Shown here: positions 54,004-62,390 of the stretch, piece after piece
Layout: the number at the start of each line of letters is the position of its first letter
How positions within the stretch are numbered: the stretch's first letter is position 1
Assembly: GCA_949747905.1 (NCBI GenBank)
Contig: CATKEF010000074.1
Location: forward strand, 1 to 64,000
From: an uncultured Eubacteriales bacterium
GTDB lineage: Bacteria > Bacillota > Clostridia > Christensenellales > Borkfalkiaceae
DNA: 64,000 bases
Direction of reading: 5' to 3'
Translations under genes and position numbers: made by a program
The notes under the pieces: generated by a model
Databases searched by the model: none
Seen by the model: only the letters and a program-made list of their open reading frames with translations
Told to the model about the DNA's origin: nothing

Positions 54004-55277
54004 AAGAAAATGTAAAAGAGGCGGGTAAAGATTATACCGACGAATATCCCAAGTGGAATTCGTCAATGAAATCTACCCATAAAATTCTTATTCCCAATAT
54101 GCTTCCCTGGCACTTTACAATTATGGAAGAGCTTCTCCGTGCGGAAGGATACGACGTGGAGATATTGAAGAACGATACGCGCTCGGTCATAGACGAGGGG
54201 CTCAAACACGTGCATAACGATACTTGTTATCCCTGTCTGTGCGTTGTTGGACAGTATATAGACGCGTTAAAGAGCGGGCAATACGATTTGGAACACACTG
54301 CGGTATTAATAACTCAGACGGGTGGCGGTTGCCGTGCTTCCAATTATCTACCGCTTATAAGAAAGGCGATGAAGATAGAGTTTCCCACCGTACCCGTGGT
54401 TTCTTTGAATTTTTCGGGGCTTGAAAAGGACTCTTCGTTTGCGGTAAGCAAGAAGCTGTTTTTAAAACTTGCTTTTGCCATCATTTACGGAGATACCGTT
54501 ATGTGGTGCTACAATCAAACGAAGCCTTACGAAGTCGTTCAGGGTGCCGCGGATGTAGCGAGAGACGAAATATTTGCCGAAATTCTGGACAAGTTCAGGA
54601 ATGGCGGCTACCGTAAATACAAGAAAATAAACAAAGAAATAATAAAAAAATTCGCAGCCGTCGAAAGAAGCGGGGAAAAGAAGGTGAAAGTCGGCATAGT
54701 CGGCGAAATTTACGTAAAGTATTCCGAGCTTGCAAACAACAAGTTGGAAAAATTCCTTTTGGACGAGGGTTGCGAGCCCGTCGTTCCCACGCTTTTTGAT
54801 TTTATATTGTTTATGGCGTTAAACAAAATAAACGACTGCGACATGTACGGAAGGGACAAGAAGGAAGGCTTCGTATACAAACTCGTTTACAGACTGTTGC
54901 ACGGAATGCAGCTCAACGTAAAGAAAATATTCGAAAAAGAAGGCAGCTTTAACCCTATTCACGATATAGAGCACCTCAGAAAGTATGCGGACCAAGTTAT
55001 CAATCAGGGCGTTAAAATGGGTGAGGGGTGGTTGATTCCCGCGGAAATAGCTGCTTTTTGCGAAACGGGTGTGCCCAACGTTATCTGCGCTCAGCCGTTC
55101 GGGTGTCTCCCCAATCATATAGCAGGCAAGGGAACCATAAGAACGCTTAAAAATATGTACAAGGACGAGAATATCGTCGCCGTGGATTATGACCCTTCGG
55201 CTACCAAAGTCAATCAAGAAAACCGTATTAAACTTATGCTGGCGACCGCGAGAGAAAATTTATACGGAAACGGTTAA
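54000..55277 (+). CDS. HgdB-like dehydratase subunit, C-terminal part of a split protein
   Basis: A 425-residue protein related to the 2-hydroxyglutaryl-CoA dehydratase D component. LIPNMLPWHFTIMEELLRAEGYDVE, HNDTCYPCLCVVGQY (possible cluster cysteines) and TGGGCRASNYLPLIRKAM are family features. The ATG overlaps the upstream stop by four bases (ATGA). The two ORFs together equal the usual single polypeptide, so they probably form one complex. The acceptor reaction is unknown. Confidence 0.82.
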   Translation: MKENVKEAGKDYTDEYPKWNSSMKSTHKILIPNMLPWHFTIMEELLRAEGYDVEILKNDTRSVIDEGLKHVHNDTCYPCLCVVGQYIDALKSGQYDLEHTAVLITQTGGGCRASNYLPLIRKAMKIEFPTVPVVSLNFSGLEKDSSFAVSKKLFLKLAFAIIYGDTVMWCYNQTKPYEVVQGAADVARDEIFAEILDKFRNGGYRKYKKINKEIIKKFAAVERSGEKKVKVGIVGEIYVKYSELANNKLEKFLLDEGCEPVVPTLFDFILFMALNKINDCDMYGRDKKEGFVYKLVYRLLHGMQLNVKKIFEKEGSFNPIHDIEHLRKYADQVINQGVKMGEGWLIPAEIAAFCETGVPNVICAQPFGCLPNHIAGKGTIRTLKNMYKDENIVAVDYDPSATKVNQENRIKLMLATARENLYGNG

Positions 55278-55300
55278 AATATTTTAAAAGGAGAAAGAAA

Positions 55301-56674
55301 ATGGAACTTAAATACACCAGAAAAAACGTTTATAAAGAGGCGGACGGCAAGGAACTTGAAAAAATTTACGACTTTGCCGAAGATTATAAAAGGTTTTTGG
55401 ACAATTCGAAAACTGAGCGGGATGCGGCTGTAACTGCGCGTGCAATTGCCGAAGAAAACGGATTCAAACCGTTTTCTTTCAAGGAAAAATTAAAAGCCGG
55501 AGATAAACGTTATTTTATAAACAGACATAAAAACGTGTTTCTGATAAGCGTGGGAACTGAGGACGTTTCCGAGGACGGCGTGCGTATCATGGTTGCGCAT
55601 GTAGATTCGCCCCGTCTGGACTTAAAGCCCAATCCTATGTACGAGGACAGCGGTCTATGTTATCTTAAAACGCATTATTACGGCGGCATAAAGAAATATC
55701 AGTGGACGGCAACGCCGCTCGCTCTTCACGGCGTAGTCATGCTCCGCGGCGGCGAGAGAAAGGAAATATGCGTCGGCGAAGACGAAAGCGACCCTATTTT
55801 CTATATTACCGATATTCTGCCCCATCTCGGACAGGAACAGAGCGCTAAGCCCTTGGGTAAGGCAATCGACGGCGAAAGCCTCAACGCCGTAATAGGCGGC
55901 TTGCCTGCGGTCGGAGAGGACGGTGAAGATGATAAAGAGGCGGTCAAAACTGCGGTTTTGAATCTTCTCAATAAAAAATACGGTATTACGGAAATCGATT
56001 TTCAGTGTTCGGAACTTTGCTTCGTCCCCGCAGGCAGAGCGCGCGACGTGGGCTTTGACGGCGCGCTTATATCGGCGTACGGTCACGACGACAAGGTTTG
56101 CGCATATCCCGAAATGCGCGCTATATTCGACTGCAACTCCTCTCATACGGTAATCGCGGTGTTTGCGGATAAGGAAGAAGTTGGCAGCGACGGTACGACG
56201 GGTATGCAGAGCAGAGTCATATCCGACGTTATAGATACAATCGCATATTCTTTCGGCGCCAACCCTATCGAAGTAAGATTCAATTCTAAATGTATTTCGG
56301 CTGACGTAACGGCGGGATACGACCCTGCGTATGCTTCGGCTTTCGAAAAGCGAAATTCGACGTTTGTTTCCTGCGGTGCGGCTGTTTCCAAATATACCGG
56401 AGCTCGCGGCAAATCGTCCACGAACGACGCCCCCGCCGAATTTATGGGTTGGCTCAGGGACGTGTTCGAAGATAACGGAGTATTCTGGCAGACGGGCGAA
56501 TTGGGCGCCGTAGACGTTGGGGGCGGAGGCACGGTCGCAAAATACATCGCAAATCTCGGAATCGATACCGTAGACGTCGGCGTTCCCGTGCTGTCGATGC
56601 ACGCGCCGTACGAGCTCATATCCAAAGCGGACGTTTATTCGCTCTACAAGGCTTGTCTTGCGTTTATTAAGTAA
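55301..56674 (+). CDS. M18 family metallo-aminopeptidase
   Basis: A 457-residue zinc aminopeptidase. VAHVDSPRLDLKP has the metal ligands His100 and Asp102, and FADKEEVGSDGTTGMQSR the Glu pair (near 290). DVTAGYDP and MHAPYEL close the active site. It trims N-terminal residues, often acidic or neutral, from peptides. It lies 23 bases after the HgdB-like gene behind AAGGAG and may share its mRNA. It could process peptides brought in by the Opp system, though it is about 18 kb away. Confidence 0.92.
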   Translation: MELKYTRKNVYKEADGKELEKIYDFAEDYKRFLDNSKTERDAAVTARAIAEENGFKPFSFKEKLKAGDKRYFINRHKNVFLISVGTEDVSEDGVRIMVAHVDSPRLDLKPNPMYEDSGLCYLKTHYYGGIKKYQWTATPLALHGVVMLRGGERKEICVGEDESDPIFYITDILPHLGQEQSAKPLGKAIDGESLNAVIGGLPAVGEDGEDDKEAVKTAVLNLLNKKYGITEIDFQCSELCFVPAGRARDVGFDGALISAYGHDDKVCAYPEMRAIFDCNSSHTVIAVFADKEEVGSDGTTGMQSRVISDVIDTIAYSFGANPIEVRFNSKCISADVTAGYDPAYASAFEKRNSTFVSCGAAVSKYTGARGKSSTNDAPAEFMGWLRDVFEDNGVFWQTGELGAVDVGGGGTVAKYIANLGIDTVDVGVPVLSMHAPYELISKADVYSLYKACLAFIK

Positions 56675-56684
56675 AGAATAATTA

Positions 56685-56870
56685 TTATCGGGTTCTTCGC
56701 TGCGCTCTGAATGACATTTGTTACTTTCTGAATGACGTTTTGTTACCCTTGGGATTACGTTTTGTCACCCTCATAATTATGTCACCCTGAGCGAAGCGAA
56801 GGGCTCCTCGCTTCGCTCGGGATGACGGCGTTATGTCATTCCGAACGGTAGTAAATCTGTATTTGATTAA
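56685..56870. repeat. Dispersed intergenic repeat, copy 6 (best preserved)
   Basis: GTCACCCTGAGCGAAGCGAAGGGCTCC followed by TCGCTTCGCTCGGGATGACGG. GAGCGAAGCGA (56789-56799) and TCGCTTCGCTC (56808-56818) form a perfect 11-base stem around AGGGCTCC. Shorter TGAATGACGTTTTGTTACCC-like units precede it. Confidence 0.8.
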
Positions 56871-56876
56871 ATAAGT

Positions 56877-56919
56877 AAACACCCGTCCCGCTATTGCATA
56901 GCGGGACGGGTGTTTTATA
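56877..56919. terminator. Bidirectional terminator between convergent genes
   Basis: AAACACCCGTCCCGCTAT pairs with ATAGCGGGACGGGTGTTT over 18 bases around TGC. A short T run follows on both strands, so it serves both flanking genes. Confidence 0.82.
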
Positions 56920-56926
56920 TTTTAAA

Positions 56927-58189
56927 TTATCTGTTCGAGGGGATAAAGCTGTATATGCTTGAAATCTGCTGTCTTACGAACAATCTGTATTTTTTGCTTG
57001 CCGATTCGAAAAGAACGTGAACTCTTCCGTTGGCTACGCAAAGACCTTCGGACATCGACGGAATGTCGTAACCGCGTACGTAGGGAGATTCTTTCTTATT
57101 AATGTCGCCGTATACGTAATAAACATACAAAGTATTGTGGTCGGGGATATTCGCGTCGGTCGCGGGCGCGTTGTTTTTTGTTTTTACGCCGTCGTAATAG
57201 AAGTCTGATTCGGTGAGCGACTTATAAGTTTTTCTGTTCTCGGATGCAATAACTTTTTCCCAGTCGTAATAATACAATCTGGAATTTTTAAGTCCGTAGC
57301 TTTGCGAGAGTACGAGAGCGTTTTCCGTGGTGCGCGCAAAGCCTTGAATTTCTTCGGGAATGGAGAAAATTTTCTGTATCTTGGGAACCGCGCCGCTGTC
57401 TTCCGACAGTTGGTCGGCGGGTATACATCTTAAACCGGTAGTATTGTCGGCAGTGGTGTTTGAATTTACATAATATTCGTATGCAAACGCTCTATGCTCT
57501 GTTTTATCGGGGTTTACGATGCGGTGTTTTTCGTTCGTCTCATAGTTTCCGCCGCGGTAGAATTCACCCACGTAAAGTCTGTCGCTCGAAGAGGGGGTAC
57601 CCGAACCGCCGTCCGAATCGTAATAATAGAGGAAAGAAGCGTTGCAGTTCGCGCGGAAAGAATCTGTGAAAGTTATCGATTTTTCGGTTTCGGTGTCTGC
57701 CGCAGCTTTGGTAATTATCTCGGTAAAAATATTGGCATAAGCGTTTCCCGAGGTTTTGGCAACGAAAACGGTATCGTCCGAGGAAACCCAAAGGAATCTT
57801 CCGTTGGTCGCTACGCCGCCGCAGTGTCCTTTATAGTCGCTTCCGTCAGTGTTTTTAAGCGTTACGTATCCGATGTATCCGCTTGTTTTGCCTGTAACAT
57901 AGATGCGCGACGGACCGTCTTGCATATAAGCGCTGATAAGCAAATAATCCTGTTTAACGGTTGTGGCGCCGCCCTCGGTATTTTCTTTTTCATAGTCTGC
58001 TTTATATGTTGCAATGCCCTGAGGGGTTGCGCCGTCTTCGAGACCTGGAATTTCCACTTCTTCGCGGAAAATTTTATCGCTGAAATCGGGGTAAGTATCT
58101 CCCCAATACCATATGGTGAAGAATATTGCCAGAGCTGCTACAATAGCGAAAATTACTGTAAACGCTATAAACGCTTTTTTGTTTTTCAT
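56927..58189 (-). CDS. Membrane-anchored secreted protein of unknown function
   Basis: A 420-residue protein. One N-terminal helix (AFIAFTVIFAIVAALAIFFTIWYWG) without an obvious cleavage site anchors an external domain. The domain has recurring beta-rich segments (YLLISAYMQDGPSRIYVT, GRFLWVSSDDTVFVAK, YVGEFYRGG) that suggest a beta-propeller-like fold. I do not recognise a family. It is transcribed divergently from the PHP gene. GAAGG is a weak ribosome site. Confidence 0.72.
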   Translation of the reverse strand: MKNKKAFIAFTVIFAIVAALAIFFTIWYWGDTYPDFSDKIFREEVEIPGLEDGATPQGIATYKADYEKENTEGGATTVKQDYLLISAYMQDGPSRIYVTGKTSGYIGYVTLKNTDGSDYKGHCGGVATNGRFLWVSSDDTVFVAKTSGNAYANIFTEIITKAAADTETEKSITFTDSFRANCNASFLYYYDSDGGSGTPSSSDRLYVGEFYRGGNYETNEKHRIVNPDKTEHRAFAYEYYVNSNTTADNTTGLRCIPADQLSEDSGAVPKIQKIFSIPEEIQGFARTTENALVLSQSYGLKNSRLYYYDWEKVIASENRKTYKSLTESDFYYDGVKTKNNAPATDANIPDHNTLYVYYVYGDINKKESPYVRGYDIPSMSEGLCVANGRVHVLFESASKKYRLFVRQQISSIYSFIPSNR

Positions 58190-58219
58190 ATATGGAACCT
58201 TCGGTGCTTATTTAAAATA

Positions 58220-58248
58220 ATTTTAACAAATTACTTTATAAAAAGCAA
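58220..58248 (-). promoter_or_regulatory. Promoter of the secreted-protein gene
   Basis: Minus strand TTGCTT, 17 bases, TAAAAT with extended TGT. Divergent from the PHP-gene promoter, with 27 bases between them. Confidence 0.6.
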
Positions 58249-58275
58249 ATTATAAAGCGCCGTATTTCGGTAAAG

Positions 58276-58304
58276 TTGACTAAATTTGCCGTGTATGCTA
58301 AAAT
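58276..58304 (+). promoter_or_regulatory. Promoter of the PHP gene, placed for a leaderless mRNA
   Basis: TTGACT (58276-58281), 17 bases, TAAAAT (58299-58304). Six bases (AAAAAC) separate the -10 box from the ATG at 58311; no Shine-Dalgarno site. Confidence 0.68.
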
Positions 58305-58310
58305 AAAAAC

Positions 58311-59111
58311 ATGTATGACTTGCATTTGCATTCCGATTTGTCTTACGACAGCAAAGAGAATGCGGAAAATTACATAAAAATCGCGCGAAAAAAGGGGAAC
58401 GTATGCATAGGCTTTGCCGAACATTACGACCTGGACCGCTGCCTGGACCCGCACGAAAAAGAGGCGCCCGCTCTTGCGGATTTGAAAAAATATCCCGAAA
58501 CAATATCGCTTTTACGTGAAAAGTATGCGGACGTCAAGATACTTAAAGGTCTGGAACTGGGTTGGTCGCGCGCCGCATTGCCGTACTACCGTAAAATTAT
58601 TGACGAAAACGATTTCGATTATGCAATATTGAGCGTGCATGCCGCGGACGGCAGAGGCGATTGCTATTTTCCCGCATACTTTGAGGGCAGAGACAGAAAG
58701 GAAGCGTATTCCGAATATCTCGGGCTTGTGGCGGAAAGCGTAACTTCGGAACTCGATTATCAGATTGTAGGGCATCTCGGTTATGTTGCGCGGTATGCTC
58801 CGTACGGTAACAAGAGACTTGTTTACGACGAATTTCCTTATCTTTTCGATATTATCCTCAAAGAGATAATAGAAAGGGGGAAGTGCTTGGAATTAAACAC
58901 TTCGTGCGCGGGCGAGAAGTTCGTTACTGACGTTAGTATAATTAAAAGATATATAGAGCTCGGCGGCAGATATTTTTCGTTCGGCAGCGACGCTCATTCG
59001 GTGGAAAAACTCGGATACGGTTACGACGAGGCCGTTTGTTTTCTGAAAGAAAACGGTATAAATTTTATCTGCGGTTTTGAAAAAAAGAAAATTATCGAGG
59101 AAAAGATATAA
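58311..59111 (+). CDS. PHP-domain phosphatase (histidinol-phosphatase type)
   Basis: A 266-residue PHP metal-dependent phosphoesterase. LHLHSDLSYDS, FAEHYDLD, a conserved HAADGR, VGHLGYVARYAP and FGSDAHSVEKLGYG supply the metal-binding His and Asp residues. It resembles HisK-type histidinol-phosphatases, but no his genes are nearby, so another phosphate ester is possible. The predicted mRNA begins at the ATG. Confidence 0.82.
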   Translation: MYDLHLHSDLSYDSKENAENYIKIARKKGNVCIGFAEHYDLDRCLDPHEKEAPALADLKKYPETISLLREKYADVKILKGLELGWSRAALPYYRKIIDENDFDYAILSVHAADGRGDCYFPAYFEGRDRKEAYSEYLGLVAESVTSELDYQIVGHLGYVARYAPYGNKRLVYDEFPYLFDIILKEIIERGKCLELNTSCAGEKFVTDVSIIKRYIELGGRYFSFGSDAHSVEKLGYGYDEAVCFLKENGINFICGFEKKKIIEEKI

Positions 59112-59134
59112 GAGATAATAAGGTATAAACAAAC

Positions 59135-59154
59135 GCGCCCGAACGGGTGTTTTT
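59135..59154 (+). terminator. Terminator after the PHP gene
   Basis: Short GC stem CGCCC/GGGTG (one G-U) around GAAC, followed by TTTTT. Confidence 0.6.
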
Positions 59155-59182
59155 CATAGGGGGTATCCGTGGACGAACAAAC

Positions 59183-59216
59183 AGCCCGCTAACTTCGTTT
59201 GTGAAGTCGGCGGGCT
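59183..59216. other. Hairpin between convergent genes
   Basis: AGCCCGC/GCGGGCT with an inner ACTTC/GAAGT stem. The T run is weak on both sides, so its role as a terminator is doubtful. Confidence 0.4.
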
Positions 59217-59255
59217 ATATTTTAAGAGTTTATAACGATAAATTAAAACTTATCT

Positions 59256-59669
59256 TTATTTTTTATTCGGCTTTCTTTTAATACTCAACAGTCTGATAAA
59301 ATCGTTAAACAAGGAGGTGTCCGTCGGCTCAAACATTATCCATTTTCCGTCATGATAGGTATGTGTATCGTCGTATATTTTCTGAACTTCTTTTGAGTAG
59401 CTTTCTTTTTCGGTTTCAAACTTTAACCGCTCGGCTTTTCCGAATACAATCATAAATCCTATGCAATTTTCTCTTGCATATAAGGTGCAAAGCGTTTTAC
59501 CGCCCCGACTGTATTTGTACTCATATTTCCACGCTTTTCCGCCTTTGTTCCACTGGCGAGTCATATCGTAGTTTTTGTCGATTAAATCGCACAAATTATT
59601 CCATACGATATGTAGAGCTTTTCCGACTAATGCGGTCATTTCTTCTGTGGTAGGCGGTGTATCGAGCAT
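59256..59669 (-). CDS. DUF3788-like protein
   Basis: A 137-residue cytosolic protein resembling the DUF3788 family. The segments WKYEYKYSRGGKTLCTLYAREN and GFMIVFGKAE, then YHDGKWIMFEP, fit this group. No catalytic residues are known. GGAGGG precedes the ATG on the minus strand. Function unknown. Confidence 0.68.
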   Translation of the reverse strand: MLDTPPTTEEMTALVGKALHIVWNNLCDLIDKNYDMTRQWNKGGKAWKYEYKYSRGGKTLCTLYARENCIGFMIVFGKAERLKFETEKESYSKEVQKIYDDTHTYHDGKWIMFEPTDTSLFNDFIRLLSIKRKPNKK

Positions 59670-59713
59670 GTAACCCTCCGATTTATTTGCCGAATTACTG
59701 TTTATCGTTTTTA

Positions 59714-59742
59714 ATTATAGCAGTACGGTAATAAAAACGCAA
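59714..59742 (-). promoter_or_regulatory. Promoter of the DUF3788-like gene
   Basis: Minus strand TTGCGT, 17 bases, TATAAT with extended TGC. Its -35 box lies in the 3' arm of the nitroreductase terminator hairpin. Confidence 0.6.
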
Positions 59743-59768
59743 GGAAAGAATTGGTGTCTTTCCTTGCG
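59733..59768 (-). terminator. Terminator of the nitroreductase gene
   Basis: CGCAAGGAAAG pairs with CTTTCCTTGCG around a 9-base loop. Read on the minus strand it is followed by TTTTTAT. Confidence 0.72.
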
Positions 59769-59806
59769 TTTATTCCCCATGAAACACACCGTAATGTGGC
59801 GGTTTT

Positions 59807-60340
59807 TTATTTGACAAGATTGTAAGTTTTTAAAAAATCTCTGCGCCGTTTTTCTCTTACAGGGCAGTTTTCGGCTGCGTATCCGAGTGCGACGACAAGA
59901 GGGAAACGCGAATCTTCGGGCAAGCCGAGAAATTCGGCGATGCCTTTTTCGTCACGCAATCCTATTATGCAGGATGCTATTCCGAGTTCCTCCGCCGCAA
60001 GCACTATGTATGCGCAAAGTATGCCCACGTCGTTCGCAATGAACTCTTCGTTGGATACTCTGCGTTCGCCCCGCATAATGGCGTGAGGTTGGCGTTCCTT
60101 GATGACGATGAATGCCGTCGCTCCGTCCGCCCAGGCGTTCGCGCCGTTTTTCTGTACGTTAACGGTAAAATTTTTAACCTTTTCGCCGTTTATTGCATAC
60201 AGGTCGTAAGGTTGAGCGTTTATAGCCGAAGGCGCCAATATGGAAAGTCTGCATATTTTTTCGAGAATTTCGTCGTCTATCGGTTTATCCGAGAATTCGC
60301 GTGTGCTCTGTCTCTTTAAAAATAAATTTTCTATATCCAT
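59807..60340 (-). CDS. Nitroreductase family FMN protein
   Basis: A 177-residue NADH- or ferredoxin-linked FMN oxidoreductase. RQSTREFSDKPIDDEIL is the FMN phosphate-binding start; LAPSAINAQPYDLYAI and LGIASCIIGLRDE follow, and it ends REKRRRDF. It is at the short end for the family. GAGGTAA precedes the ATG. Substrate unknown. Confidence 0.88.
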   Translation of the reverse strand: MDIENLFLKRQSTREFSDKPIDDEILEKICRLSILAPSAINAQPYDLYAINGEKVKNFTVNVQKNGANAWADGATAFIVIKERQPHAIMRGERRVSNEEFIANDVGILCAYIVLAAEELGIASCIIGLRDEKGIAEFLGLPEDSRFPLVVALGYAAENCPVREKRRRDFLKTYNLVK

Positions 60341-60366
60341 ATAAATTACCTCATTATGTTATATTT

Positions 60367-60393
60367 AAAAAACGGCGGTAATATGCCGCCGTT
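60367..60393 (-). terminator. Terminator of the phosphohexomutase-transketolase operon
   Basis: AACGGCGG and CCGCCGTT around TAATATG. Read on the minus strand it is followed by TTTTAAAT. Confidence 0.78.
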
Positions 60394-60404
60394 CGTCATT
60401 TTTA

Positions 60405-62390
60405 TTATTTGCTGTTTTTTACTCTGTCAAGCGAACGTTTCGCCGCCGTAACAACGTTATCCTTCGTGAAACCGAAGTTTTCGAACAGCACTTTTGCGGG
60501 CCCGGAAACGCCGAACGATTTCATGGCGACTATCTCGCCGTAATCGCGTGCATAGCGGTGCCAGGAGAAGTGCGAAGCCGCCTCGACGCATACGCGCGCT
60601 TTTACCGATACGGGGAGCACGTGTTCGCGGTATTCGGGGGTTTGTTTTTCGAATTCTTCCATACAGGGCATAGATACCACACGCGTTTTGATTCCCTCCG
60701 AGGAAAGCGCCTCTTTGGCGGCCGTACATATGTCGATTTCCGAACCGGTGCCTATAAGAATTACGTCGGGCGTGCCTTCGCAATCGTTCAGAACATATCC
60801 GCCGGCAATGGCTTTTATGCCCGAATTTGCGTTCTGGTTGAGATTCTGTCTGGAAAGTACGAGAACGGTGGGGGTGTTCTGCGTGAAAGCGGCTACGTAT
60901 GCCGCAACGGTCTCTTTACCGTCACAGGGACGGAATACTTTCAAACCGGGTACGGAGCGCAGAGAAATCAACTGCTCCATAGGCTGATGTGTGGGACCGT
61001 CTTCTCCTACGCCGATGGAGTCGTGCGTCATAACGTAAATTACCGGTATTTCCATGAGCGCACTCATTCTTATGCCGGCTTTCATATAGTCTGAGAAAGA
61101 GAAGAAAGTTGAGCAGAGTATCCTGAGTCCGCCGTGAAGCTGAATACCGTTGCATATCGCCGACATTGCATGTTCGCGCACTCCGAAGCGGATATTGCGA
61201 CCCGCTCTGTTTTCGGGCGAGAAATAGCCTTTCTCTTTCAGGTCCGTCTTGGTGGAGGGGGCAAGGTCTGCCGAGCCCGACATAAGGTTGGGCATAAGTT
61301 TTGCTATTTCGTTTAAAACTTTTCCGCCGCTTGCACGCGTCGCTTCGGGTTTTTCGAAAGAGAATTTATCGAACAGTTCCGAGAAATCGGGTTCGAAACC
61401 GTTCATATAATTTTTGTATGTCGCGGCAAGCTCGGGATAAGCCTTTTCGTAAGAAGCGAAAAGCTCGTTCCACTTTTCTTCGGCTGAAAGTTTATTTTCG
61501 GCTATTTTGCGACAGTATTCTCTGACGTCTGCGGGAACTTCGAAAGGTTCTTCCGTCCAGGCGAGATTTTCTTTTAAAATTTTGAGATTTGCTTCACCGA
61601 GAGGCGCGCCGTGCACGTCCGCGGTGTCGGCGAGAGGGCTGCCGTAACCGATATGGCTGTTGCAGATAATGATTGAAGGGCGGGTCAAATCGCTCTTTGC
61701 TCTTTCGATTGCGAGTTTGAGAACGGTAAGGTCGTTCGCGTCGGGAACGCGGATAACCTGCCAACCCATACCCGCAAAGCGTGTGCACACGTCCTCGGTG
61801 AAGTTGGTATCCGTATCGCCCTCTATGGTTATCTTGTTTTTATCGTAAAGGAGTATAAGTTTTCCGAGTTTCTGCGTACCCGCAAAAGAGCAGGCCTCGT
61901 AACCGATGCCCTCTTCGAGACAGCCGTCGCCGCATAATACGTAGGTGTAGTGGTCTACGACGGGATATTCGGGTTTATTGAATACTGCGGCGAGGTGTTC
62001 TTCCGCAACCGCAAATCCTACTGCATTGGCAAGTCCCTGTCCGAGCGGACCGGTGGACGTTTCGATTCCCGGTATTTTGCCGTATTCGGGGTGACCTGCC
62101 GTTTTGGAGCCGAACTGACGGAAATTCATCAGGTCGTCTTTGGTTACGTCAAAACCGAAAAGGTGCATAATCGAGTACAGCAGCATCGAGCCGTGACCCG
62201 CGGAGAGAACGAATCTGTCCCTGTTGTCCCAGCCGGGGTTTTTATAACTGAAATTGAGGAATTCCGCATACACTTCGTAAGCGAGCGGCGCCGCTCCTAA
62301 GCAGATGCCGGGATGACCGGAATTTGCGCGCTGAATTGCTTCTGCGGACAGAACTCTGACCGTGTTAACGCATTTGTTGGGAATGGACAT
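60405..62390 (-). CDS. tkt: Transketolase
   Basis: A 661-residue thiamine-diphosphate enzyme of the pentose phosphate pathway. GDGCLEEGIGYEACSFAGTQ and ITIEGDTD form the diphosphate/Mg site, the N-terminal SAEAIQRANSGHPGICLGAAP carries the conserved His, and THDSIGVGEDGPTHQPMEQL is the pyrimidine-binding part. Full length. It starts directly after the upstream stop (TAAATG); AAGGAG lies in the end of the phosphohexomutase gene, so translation is coupled. Confidence 0.95.
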   Translation of the reverse strand: MSIPNKCVNTVRVLSAEAIQRANSGHPGICLGAAPLAYEVYAEFLNFSYKNPGWDNRDRFVLSAGHGSMLLYSIMHLFGFDVTKDDLMNFRQFGSKTAGHPEYGKIPGIETSTGPLGQGLANAVGFAVAEEHLAAVFNKPEYPVVDHYTYVLCGDGCLEEGIGYEACSFAGTQKLGKLILLYDKNKITIEGDTDTNFTEDVCTRFAGMGWQVIRVPDANDLTVLKLAIERAKSDLTRPSIIICNSHIGYGSPLADTADVHGAPLGEANLKILKENLAWTEEPFEVPADVREYCRKIAENKLSAEEKWNELFASYEKAYPELAATYKNYMNGFEPDFSELFDKFSFEKPEATRASGGKVLNEIAKLMPNLMSGSADLAPSTKTDLKEKGYFSPENRAGRNIRFGVREHAMSAICNGIQLHGGLRILCSTFFSFSDYMKAGIRMSALMEIPVIYVMTHDSIGVGEDGPTHQPMEQLISLRSVPGLKVFRPCDGKETVAAYVAAFTQNTPTVLVLSRQNLNQNANSGIKAIAGGYVLNDCEGTPDVILIGTGSEIDICTAAKEALSSEGIKTRVVSMPCMEEFEKQTPEYREHVLPVSVKARVCVEAASHFSWHRYARDYGEIVAMKSFGVSGPAKVLFENFGFTKDNVVTAAKRSLDRVKNSK

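Noticed and set aside
56685-56870. CRISPR array
   Set aside because: The repeated units differ in length and sequence, occur in both orientations, and lack regular spacers; no cas genes are present.
58311-59111. Part of a histidine biosynthesis operon
   Set aside because: No his genes flank it; it is a single-gene unit with its own promoter and terminator, so only the family is claimed.
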